Of a stretch of DNA of 5,762 nt, positions 1-5,317 are shown piece by piece. Both the position numbers and the translations under genes were made by a program. Below the pieces are notes generated by a model. The model was not told the origin of the DNA and ran no database searches. It saw nothing but the letters and a program-made list of their open reading frames with translations. Position 1 is the first letter of the stretch. Every line of letters begins with the position of its first letter. Source of the stretch: an uncultured Dialister sp. (GTDB lineage Bacteria; Bacillota; Negativicutes; Veillonellales; Dialisteraceae); contig URAA01000096.1 in assembly GCA_900545785.1 (NCBI GenBank), forward strand, positions 1 to 5,762, in the 5' to 3' direction.

Positions 1-10
1 CTTCCGATCT
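1..10. other. Illumina adapter remnant at left contig end
   Basis: The first ten bases, CTTCCGATCT, are the reverse complement of the start of the standard Illumina TruSeq adapter (AGATCGGAAG). The mirror-image decamer closes the other end. This is library sequence left by incomplete trimming and not genome. It adds three false residues (Arg-Ser-Glu) to the open frame of the sfsA gene at this edge. Confidence 0.95.
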
Positions 11-1006
11 TGAAATGGAAGAAAGTCTTTCTGCCAGTTTATGTTCCAAATCTTCTTTAGTCCGTATCGGTATAATTCCTGCAAATTCGGTTTCTTTTCT
101 TAAATAATCAATATGCCAATGCATTTTCTTCCGAAGTCGGCGATGCCTGTTCATTCTTTGCAGCAAATTTTTCTTCGCCGAGCCTACATACACATAATAG
201 CCTTTTCTGAAGAAAAAGGTTTTATTCTCTCCGACTTGTATGATTTTATCTTGATCGGCATATAAAACAAGAATATAATCCCCGTGATTCCCCAATTCTT
301 CCGTCAAGGCTGTTTTTGACGTAGGAAGCAATCTGATTTTCTCCGGAATCGTAAATTCTTTTGTCCAATGAACGGCCGCCATTTTATAATCAATGGAATC
401 CATTTCATTATAGAATGTTTGGGCAAACTCTATATCTGTATGCAGGTCGGGCAGAAACCATTTCGCTCTGTCCCAATGAACGAGGATCAACAAACCCGAA
501 TGCCCGTTTCTTCCGATTTCCCCCAGATGGAGCAGATGTTTCCGTCCTCTTGCCGTAACCGCATCGGGAAACATGGCACCATTCTTTCCGAACAGTGTAC
601 AAGATTTTACTTCCACAGGAAATGTTTCTTCTCCGTTTTTATCCCCCAAGAGCAGATCAAAACGACTGTCGCCCATCGTTACTTCTCTCTTGATGACATG
701 ATATTTTTCCCAGCCAGGTATCATCTGATGTTTCAGCATATATGCCGCTACATCATTACAACGGGACGTATCCAGTAAGATGACTTCTCCCTCCCGCTCT
801 ACTCCTACAATCCTGTAAGATGTACGATTGAGCGGATTATCGGACGGCACGGCATACAGAGTCACACCGGGAAAAAGAAGTTCTCTCATTCTCCCCGGAT
901 TGGGCATATGACAAATTTCATTTTTCCCGTGAATATTTGCATGAACCACAAAGCGATTGGTACGCTCTATAAATATGGCTTCTACAATTTCTTTATATAA
1001 ATTCAT
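1..1006 (-). CDS. sfsA: SfsA nuclease-fold DNA-binding protein fused to a C-terminal DUF123 (GIY-YIG-like) domain, 3' end missing
   Basis: The frame is open from ATG (1006-1004) to the contig edge, 335 codons, of which the last three are adapter. AAGGA lies 5 nt before the ATG. Residues 1 to about 85 are the SfsA N-terminal domain (MPNPGRMRELL at 34-44). Residues 86-225 are its PD-(D/E)XK-like domain: RFD with Asp117, VEVKS with Glu132 and Lys134, and the family signature FPDAVTARGRKHL at 146-158. SfsA proteins are usually about 230-240 aa, so residues 240 onward are extra. They match DUF123: GDYILVL (242-248), GYYVYVGSA (269-277), RHRRLRKKMHWHIDYL (287-302). This is a GIY-YIG-like layout with Arg284 in the place of the catalytic arginine. 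By comparison with DUF123, perhaps 20-40 residues are missing. SfsA is known as a DNA-binding protein named for an effect on maltose use in E. coli; its physiological role is unsettled. It probably ends the operon begun by the dapL-like gene. Confidence 0.9.
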   Translation of the reverse strand, partial: MNLYKEIVEAIFIERTNRFVVHANIHGKNEICHMPNPGRMRELLFPGVTLYAVPSDNPLNRTSYRIVGVEREGEVILLDTSRCNDVAAYMLKHQMIPGWEKYHVIKREVTMGDSRFDLLLGDKNGEETFPVEVKSCTLFGKNGAMFPDAVTARGRKHLLHLGEIGRNGHSGLLILVHWDRAKWFLPDLHTDIEFAQTFYNEMDSIDYKMAAVHWTKEFTIPEKIRLLPTSKTALTEELGNHGDYILVLYADQDKIIQVGENKTFFFRKGYYVYVGSAKKNLLQRMNRHRRLRKKMHWHIDYLRKETEFAGIIPIRTKEDLEHKLAERLSSISRSE

Positions 1007-1050
1007 AATTGTCCTTCAGGGAGTGTGTCATTAAAGATCCGTCATTCTTT

Positions 1051-1071
1051 GATTCAATTACACATTGAATC
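1051..1071 (-). repeat. Perfect 7-bp inverted repeat with the ychF stop codon in its loop
   Basis: GATTCAA (1051-1057) and TTGAATC (1065-1071) are perfect inverted arms around a 7-nt loop that contains the TAA stop of ychF. In the transcript this makes a short AT-rich hairpin at the very end of ychF. No U-run follows it on the minus strand (the next bases are AAGAATGACG), so I do not call it an intrinsic terminator. It could affect mRNA processing between ychF and sfsA, or be chance. Confidence 0.4.
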
Positions 1072-2164
1072 GGAAATAAGCAATATCCCCGTCTTTTATC
1101 AAATAATCTTTTCCTTCAACTCGAAGCAGGCCCTTTTCGCGAACTGCCGCAAAAGAGCCGCATTCCATCAATTCATCATAAGTCACGATCTCGGCACGAA
1201 TAAATCCTCTTTCAATATCGGAGTGAATTTTTCCTGCCGCTTTCGGTGCTTTCGTGCCTTCATGAACCGTCCATGATCGGCATTCATCTTCTCCCACAGT
1301 GAAGAAATTGATCAGTCCGAGCATAGAATAAGCAGCACGGATTAAACGATTCAGCCCCGGCTCCGTTTCACCCAAATCGGCAAGAAACATTTTCGCTTCT
1401 TCCTCATCCAGTTCGGAAACTTCCTGTTCTATTTCAGCAGAGATAGGCACCCATTTTGCATTTTCCTTCTCAGCCTTGGACACGAAAGTTTTGACGTAAT
1501 CATTCTTCATCGGATCCGCAATATCATCTTCGCCTATGTTTAATACGTAAAGAACCGGTTTTAATGTAATCAAATTTAACTCTCTGAAGGATTCCAGTTC
1601 TTCATCACTCAAATTCAGTGCTCTTGCAGGTATGCCCTCCTGCAGGGAATCGAATACTTTGTCTAATACGGGCATCGCTTCTTTAGCTTCCTTAATCCCC
1701 GCTTTCGCCAATTTAGCCGTTTTCATTCTCTTTTTATCTACCGTTTCCAAATCGGCCAAACAAAGCTCGGTATTAATGATATCCACATCCCTGACGGGAT
1801 CAACATTTCCTTCTACATGAGTAATGTTTCCATCCTCAAAACATCTGACGACATGGGCTATTGCATCTGTTTCCCGAATATGACTTAAAAACTGATTCCC
1901 CAGTCCCTCTCCCTTGGATGCGCCTGCCACCAGTCCCGCAATATCCACAAAACGGGTGAACGCCGGTGTCGTTTTTTTAGGATTAAATAATTTAGCCAAT
2001 TCATAAATTCTATGATCCGGAACTTCTACAACACCTACGTTGGGCTCAATAGTACAAAAGGGAAAATTGGCCGCTTCTGCACCTGCTTTTGTGATGGCAT
2101 TGAATAATGTACTCTTTCCCACATTGGGAAGTCCGACTATACCGATTTGTAAATTTGTACTCAT
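1058..2164 (-). CDS. ychF: Redox-/ribosome-associated ATPase YchF (OLA1 family)
   Basis: This 368-aa protein is full length for the family (E. coli YchF has 363 aa). It is an Obg-related P-loop NTPase that prefers ATP, binds ribosomes, and is linked to translation and oxidative-stress control in the cytoplasm. Visible motifs are G1 GLPNVGKS (11-18), G3 DIAGLV (74-79), and NIGE (209-212), the NxxE form of G4 that replaces NKxD and accounts for ATP preference. His116 in NITHVEG aligns with the catalytic His114 of E. coli YchF. A coiled-coil-rich helical insert spans about 130-200, and a C-terminal TGS domain about 282-368 (INFFTV, HEGTKAPKAAGKIHSDIERGF). The ATG is preceded by AAAGGATG at 7-nt spacing. 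The ribosome site abuts the stop codon of the dapL-like gene 11 nt upstream, so the two are probably co-transcribed and translationally coupled. Confidence 0.97.
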   Translation of the reverse strand: MSTNLQIGIVGLPNVGKSTLFNAITKAGAEAANFPFCTIEPNVGVVEVPDHRIYELAKLFNPKKTTPAFTRFVDIAGLVAGASKGEGLGNQFLSHIRETDAIAHVVRCFEDGNITHVEGNVDPVRDVDIINTELCLADLETVDKKRMKTAKLAKAGIKEAKEAMPVLDKVFDSLQEGIPARALNLSDEELESFRELNLITLKPVLYVLNIGEDDIADPMKNDYVKTFVSKAEKENAKWVPISAEIEQEVSELDEEEAKMFLADLGETEPGLNRLIRAAYSMLGLINFFTVGEDECRSWTVHEGTKAPKAAGKIHSDIERGFIRAEIVTYDELMECGSFAAVREKGLLRVEGKDYLIKDGDIAYFRFNV

Positions 2165-2175
2165 CTGTTCATCCT

Positions 2176-3399
2176 TTATTTTAATTTTACCAAGGCCTTC
2201 TTGATTCTATCCATGGCCGTTCTTGTCAATTCCGGTGTATTAAAAGCACTTAATCTTACATATCCTTCTCCGGAAGGGCCGAATTCTGAGCCGGGGATAC
2301 ATATAACCTCCGCTTCTTCAAGCAGCCGGTCAAAAAAATCCCAACTCGTTTCCCCTTCGGGTACGGTCATCCAGATATAAGGACTGTTAACGCCGCCGGA
2401 AACATCCGTATCCGTTTCCTTAAGGACTTCCAACATCAATTTCGCATTTTCTTTATAAACAGACAAGGTCGTTTCGATCTGTTTTTTCCCTTCCTCTGTA
2501 TATAATGCTTCCGCCCCTCTTTGGGAAATATAAGAACAACCGTCGGATTTGATATCCCGGCTGCGGCTCCACAATGTATGGGCACTGACATTTTCTTTAT
2601 CTTTCTTCGTTTCAAGCATCAATTCTTCAGGTACGATCGTATATCCGCAATGCAGTCCCGTCAAATTTGAATAGGAATGAAATTCCACTGCCACTTCTTT
2701 TGCCCCTTCGATTTCATAAATACTGTGCGGAATATTTTCATCCGATATAAAAGCTTCATAACGGGCATCAAAGAAAATAACAGAACCTGTCTGTTTGGCA
2801 AATCTGACCCACATTGTCAAATCTTTCTTATTCAGCACGATTCCCGTCGGATTATTCGGAGAGCAAAGATAGATAATTTTAGGATCGTGAGACGGAAGCA
2901 TCGGTTTAAATCCGCATTCTTTGTAACAAGATAAATATTCGAACTTATTAAAGAAAGAACGAATGTATTTTCCGCTTCTTCCTGCGATGATATTACTCTC
3001 CGCCCAGTCCGGGTCCATCGGATCGGTCAGGCCCACTATTTCTGTTGCGGCAAATAATTCCTGCATATCTGCAATATCCGATTTCACTCTGTCACCGATA
3101 AAGATTTCATCGATGCTGATGTCGCAATTTCTTGTTTTAAAATCTTTTTCTGCGATCATTTTCCGAAGAAATTCATAGCCTCGTTTCGGTGCATATCCGA
3201 AAAATGTATCCGGCTCCCGAACGGCTTTTATCATGGCTGACGCCACTGCCTGTATCAACGGCTGCGTTCCATAGTCCGTGCCGAGAGAAATAATTTTTGA
3301 ATTCCGATGTTTATTTTCATAATCTTTTTGTTTTTGTGCTACTTTCTCAAAAATGTAATCTCCCTGCAAATTCAAAAAATTCTCATTACAATACGCCAA
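2176..3399 (-). CDS. dapL: DapL-like (LL-diaminopimelate aminotransferase family) protein lacking the PLP lysine; probable pseudoenzyme
   Basis: This 407-aa, full-length type I aminotransferase-fold protein resembles DapL, which converts tetrahydrodipicolinate to LL-diaminopimelate for lysine and peptidoglycan. Retained marks are YLCSPNNPTG (177-186, Asn183), FFDARYEAFISD (209-220, Asp211 and Tyr214), GGVNSPYIW (335-343), SSWDFF-like TSWDFF (351-356), FGPSGEGYVRLSAF (373-386, Arg382). Where DapL has SFSKTAGFTGVRCGYT, this protein has SYSNLTGLHCGYT (242-254): three residues are deleted, the Schiff-base lysine is replaced by Asn245, and the phosphate-binding arginine by His250. No other lysine lies between 234 and 265. 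GxGDxT is GTDYGT (40-45), GYGPEQG is GYAPKRG (68-74), and FNG is SDG (285-287). Classical transamination is therefore unlikely (inference). The start is TTG, with GAGGTG 6 nt upstream and a stop codon two codons before it. It leads the operon with ychF and sfsA. The symbol reflects family, not proven activity. Confidence 0.85.
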   Translation of the reverse strand: MAYCNENFLNLQGDYIFEKVAQKQKDYENKHRNSKIISLGTDYGTQPLIQAVASAMIKAVREPDTFFGYAPKRGYEFLRKMIAEKDFKTRNCDISIDEIFIGDRVKSDIADMQELFAATEIVGLTDPMDPDWAESNIIAGRSGKYIRSFFNKFEYLSCYKECGFKPMLPSHDPKIIYLCSPNNPTGIVLNKKDLTMWVRFAKQTGSVIFFDARYEAFISDENIPHSIYEIEGAKEVAVEFHSYSNLTGLHCGYTIVPEELMLETKKDKENVSAHTLWSRSRDIKSDGCSYISQRGAEALYTEEGKKQIETTLSVYKENAKLMLEVLKETDTDVSGGVNSPYIWMTVPEGETSWDFFDRLLEEAEVICIPGSEFGPSGEGYVRLSAFNTPELTRTAMDRIKKALVKLK

Positions 3400-3405
3400 A
3401 TTTTA

Positions 3406-3411
3406 CACCTC
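3406..3411 (-). promoter_or_regulatory. Ribosome binding site fixing a TTG start
   Basis: GAGGTG stands 6 nt before the TTG at 3399-3397. An in-frame TAA (3405-3403) lies between them and the next in-frame Met is residue 56, deep inside the conserved fold, so TTG is the only sensible start of the dapL-like gene. Confidence 0.8.
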
Positions 3412-3444
3412 AAGTCAATAAATTATTCAGATAAAATATAATTA

Positions 3445-3453
3445 ATTATAGCA
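3445..3453 (-). promoter_or_regulatory. Extended -10 promoter of the dapL-like / ychF / sfsA unit
   Basis: TGCTATAAT is a perfect extended -10 element, placing a transcription start near 3438 and a leader of about 38 nt before the TTG. A TTGAAA at 3472-3477 is too far away (21-nt spacer) to be a standard -35, but extended -10 promoters can do without one. It lies just past the lepB terminator, which supports a separate transcription unit. Confidence 0.65.
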
Positions 3454-3477
3454 TAATCGACGGGACTTATTTTTCAA

Positions 3478-3509
3478 TTATAAAACCCGTCTCCATGTTA
3501 GGAAACGGG
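3478..3509 (-). terminator. Rho-independent terminator of lepB
   Basis: On the minus strand, CCCGTTTCC pairs with GGAGACGGG (nine pairs, one G-U) around the loop TAACAT, followed by TTTTATAATT. It begins six bases after the lepB stop codon. Confidence 0.85.
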
Positions 3510-3515
3510 CTGAAA

Positions 3516-4070
3516 TTATAATTCGATAACTACATTACCCAAAACATGATCAATCGGAACAGGTCCGATAAAACGGCTGTCCGAGCTGTGGTTTCGATTA
3601 TCTCCCATGACAAATACCGTTCCTTCAGGAACCGTAAAGGATCCTTCTATTGAAAAATTCATAGGCTCATTTACATAGGGCTCATTTAATCTGGTTCCGT
3701 TCCGATAGACTCCGTGATCATGAAATTCCAATACATCACCGCTTTTGCCGATGACACGTTTTACCCATACATTATGCCCCTGGCTGTTCTTATCAAATAA
3801 AGCCATATAATTCAAAGCCGGTTCCGACAAATCATCCATCCATGAGCGTGCTCTTTGCACGCGGCTGTCAATAATGACAATATCACCGTAATCGGGTGCT
3901 TTTCTGAATACATGGCCAATCTTGGAAACGATCAGATATTGTCCGTCCTCCAAAGTAGGAAACATGGATGATCCGGAAACTCTGGTAGGTACAAAAAGAA
4001 ATATATGAATGATCATGGCAAGAAATAATGCCACTACAATAGAATAAATCCAATCAAATAATTCGCGCAT
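3516..4070 (-). CDS. lepB: Type I signal peptidase
   Basis: This 184-aa membrane serine protease cleaves signal peptides from secreted proteins on the outer face of the cytoplasmic membrane. One N-terminal anchor helix (about 9-27) is followed by the extracytoplasmic catalytic domain, the short single-anchor form typical of Gram-positive-type SipS proteins. Box B is SGSSMFPT (32-39) with nucleophile Ser35. Box D is VWVKRVIGKSGD (101-112) with general base Lys104. Box E is MGDNRNHSSDSRFIGPV (155-171). All catalytic elements are present, so the enzyme should be active. The ATG has AAGGAG about 7 nt upstream. It has its own promoter and terminator, so it is probably monocistronic between glpX and the dapL-like operon. 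The symbol lepB is the general name; in Bacillota such genes are also called sip. Confidence 0.96.
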   Translation of the reverse strand: MRELFDWIYSIVVALFLAMIIHIFLFVPTRVSGSSMFPTLEDGQYLIVSKIGHVFRKAPDYGDIVIIDSRVQRARSWMDDLSEPALNYMALFDKNSQGHNVWVKRVIGKSGDVLEFHDHGVYRNGTRLNEPYVNEPMNFSIEGSFTVPEGTVFVMGDNRNHSSDSRFIGPVPIDHVLGNVVIEL

Positions 4071-4097
4071 AATTCTCTCCTTTTTATTATGCCTTTT

Positions 4098-4126
4098 ATT
4101 TTACCGTAAAAACGCCGATTTTCCAA
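4098..4126 (-). promoter_or_regulatory. Sigma-70-type promoter of lepB
   Basis: TTGGAA (4121-4126, four of six consensus bases) and TAAAAT (4098-4103, five of six) are separated by 17 nt, the ideal spacing. The start codon of lepB follows 27 nt after the -10. The -35 touches the tail of the glpX terminator. Confidence 0.6.
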
Positions 4127-4156
4127 TAAATAAACCGGCAGATAGTCCCACCGGTT
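4124..4156 (-). terminator. Probable intrinsic terminator of glpX
   Basis: On the minus strand, AACCGGTGG pairs with CTGCCGGTT (nine pairs including two G-U) around the loop GACTAT, followed by a T-rich tail TATTTATTGG. The interrupted U-tract makes it weaker than the lepB terminator, so some read-through into lepB is possible. It lies about 45 nt after the glpX stop; the bases between hold nothing I recognise. Confidence 0.65.
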
Positions 4157-4201
4157 ATTATTTTACAGATTGACAAAACGATTAGTGCGCCAAGTATCCG
4201 C

Positions 4202-5167
4202 TTATGATATTCTTACCCCGGGACGTTCTTCTCCGAATCGATGTACCGTATCAACAAATCTGACTGTTCCGGTTTTATAACGAAGAACTAAAGTACTTGT
4301 TCTTGCACCGCCTCCGAAAAAGCGTACGCCTCTCAGCATAGTGCAGTCAGTGATGGCCGTTTCCGCAAAAATACAGTCATCTCCCTTGACTAAATCATCC
4401 AAAGTAAGAATTTTATTCGGATCTTCAATCCCCATCTCATGCAGACGGTGTAATTCCTGATCCGTATGGGGCAATAAACGGGCCTGCATATCACCGCCCA
4501 AGCATTTCAGACCTACGGCGGACAATACGCCTTCCGGTGCTCCGCCTGAACCGATGACCATGTGGATACCGCTTCCCTGAATAGCACAATCAATGGAAGG
4601 AACTACATCGCCGTCGGTAATTAAACGCACTCTTGCTCCCGATTCACGAATTTCACGAATTATTTTTTCATGTCTTTCTCTGTCCAGAACAACAACGGAC
4701 AAATCGGAAACTTCACGATGCATCGCTTCCGCTACATTTTTTAAATTTTCCGTTACGGTTGCACGAATATCAATTTTTCCTTTTGCCCGAGGACCTACAC
4801 AAATTTTTTGCATATACATATCCGGAGCATGAAGCAAACATCCTTTAGGTGCGATAGCCAGTACCGCAATGGCTCCGTTTTGCCCTTTTGCCACCAAATT
4901 GGTCCCTTCCACGGGATCGACGGCTATATCAACTTCTTCTCCTCCGCGCCCTACTTCTTCACCGATATAGAGCATGGGAGCTTCATCAATTTCTCCCTCT
5001 CCGATAACAACCGTTCCCTTGACCGAAGTACGGGCAAACTGTTCATGCATACCGTCAACGGCAGCCTGATCTGCCCCTTCTTTATCACCCATACCGACTA
5101 ATCTTGCACTTTTTAGTGCAGCTTGTTCCGTAATGCGAACAACTTCCAATGCCAATTGTCTGTCCAT
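4202..5167 (-). CDS. glpX: Class II fructose-1,6-bisphosphatase (GlpX)
   Basis: This 321-aa protein (E. coli GlpX has 336 aa) hydrolyses fructose-1,6-bisphosphate to fructose-6-phosphate, the committed step of gluconeogenesis, in the cytoplasm. It belongs to the metal-dependent, lithium-sensitive IMPase-like superfamily. Counting from the ATG at 5167, conserved elements are GMGDKEGAD with Asp28, GEGEIDEAPMLYIGE (56-70) with Glu57, DPVEGTN (84-90) with Asp84 and Glu87, TDGDV (184-188), and GSGGAPEG (206-213) with Glu212. These correspond to the metal and substrate ligands known from E. coli GlpX. The frame can be extended four codons to a GTG at 5179, but that GTG overlaps the GGAGG ribosome site of the ATG, so I chose the ATG. 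It faces the SGNH hydrolase gene across a 150-bp divergent region. No glycerol genes are nearby, so the role is probably central gluconeogenesis. Confidence 0.96.
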   Translation of the reverse strand: MDRQLALEVVRITEQAALKSARLVGMGDKEGADQAAVDGMHEQFARTSVKGTVVIGEGEIDEAPMLYIGEEVGRGGEEVDIAVDPVEGTNLVAKGQNGAIAVLAIAPKGCLLHAPDMYMQKICVGPRAKGKIDIRATVTENLKNVAEAMHREVSDLSVVVLDRERHEKIIREIRESGARVRLITDGDVVPSIDCAIQGSGIHMVIGSGGAPEGVLSAVGLKCLGGDMQARLLPHTDQELHRLHEMGIEDPNKILTLDDLVKGDDCIFAETAITDCTMLRGVRFFGGGARTSTLVLRYKTGTVRFVDTVHRFGEERPGVRIS

Positions 5168-5172
5168 ATATT

Positions 5173-5177
5173 CCTCC
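5173..5177 (-). promoter_or_regulatory. Ribosome binding site that decides the glpX start
   Basis: GGAGG lies 5 nt before the ATG at 5167-5165. The competing upstream GTG (5179-5177) overlaps this element and has no Shine-Dalgarno sequence of its own. Confidence 0.85.
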
Positions 5178-5182
5178 ACAGT

Positions 5183-5252
5183 AATAGTAGTACACTGTAT
5201 TAACTTTACTTAAATTATATCACGTTTTGATCTCCCGTAAGGTGTACACTTT
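5183..5252. promoter_or_regulatory. Pair of GTGTAC-centred sites, candidate operators of glpX
   Basis: The palindrome GTGTACAC (5242-5249, extended to AAGGTGTACACTTT) and a second AGTGTACT-type site (about 5189-5196) share the core AGTGTAC on the minus strand. Their centres are 54 bp apart, close to five helical turns. They sit on either side of the glpX -10, one over the -35 zone and one in the leader. The leader site also lies within ACAGT...ACTGT arms (about 5179-5199). The regulator is unknown. Confidence 0.35.
5214..5222 (-). promoter_or_regulatory. Extended -10 promoter of glpX
   Basis: TGATATAAT is a perfect extended -10 element. The predicted start near 5207 gives a leader of about 40 nt. 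No good -35 is visible at 17-18 nt spacing, which would be consistent with dependence on the extended -10 or on an activator. Confidence 0.65.
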
Positions 5253-5271
5253 ATTATCTTATGCATTAATT

Positions 5272-5299
5272 TTGACATTTCATTTATTTACTTTATGAT
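5272..5299 (+). promoter_or_regulatory. Sigma-70-type promoter of the SGNH hydrolase gene
   Basis: TTGACA (5272-5277, exact consensus) and TATGAT (5294-5299, five of six) are separated by 16 nt. The predicted start is near 5306, which leaves a leader of only about 12 nt with the GAGGTG ribosome site (5306-5311) at its 5' end. Confidence 0.7.
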
Positions 5300-5317
5300 A
5301 GATTAGAGGTGAAATAA

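Noticed and set aside
361..778. Plus-strand open frames at 361-558 and 368-778
   Set aside because: They run antisense to the well-supported sfsA frame, have no ribosome site, and show no recognisable domain.
2677..3178. Plus-strand open frames opposite the dapL-like gene
   Set aside because: They are shadows of a clear minus-strand family member and show low-complexity, family-less protein sequence.
2176..3399. Calling the dapL-like gene a pseudogene
   Set aside because: The frame is full length with a good ribosome site, promoter and conserved C-terminal half; only active-site positions are altered, so it is kept as a coding gene.
3472..3477. TTGAAA as -35 of the dapL-like promoter
   Set aside because: The spacer to TATAAT is 21 nt, outside the working range; the extended -10 explains the promoter better.
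4593..5101. Plus-strand open frames opposite glpX
   Set aside because: Three overlapping frames antisense to a fully conserved enzyme gene, none with a ribosome site or domain.
5168..5317. Riboswitch or small RNA in the glpX/SGNH divergent region
   Set aside because: The region is 150 bp and already filled by two promoters and short leaders; I see no conserved aptamer-like pairing or terminator-antiterminator pair.
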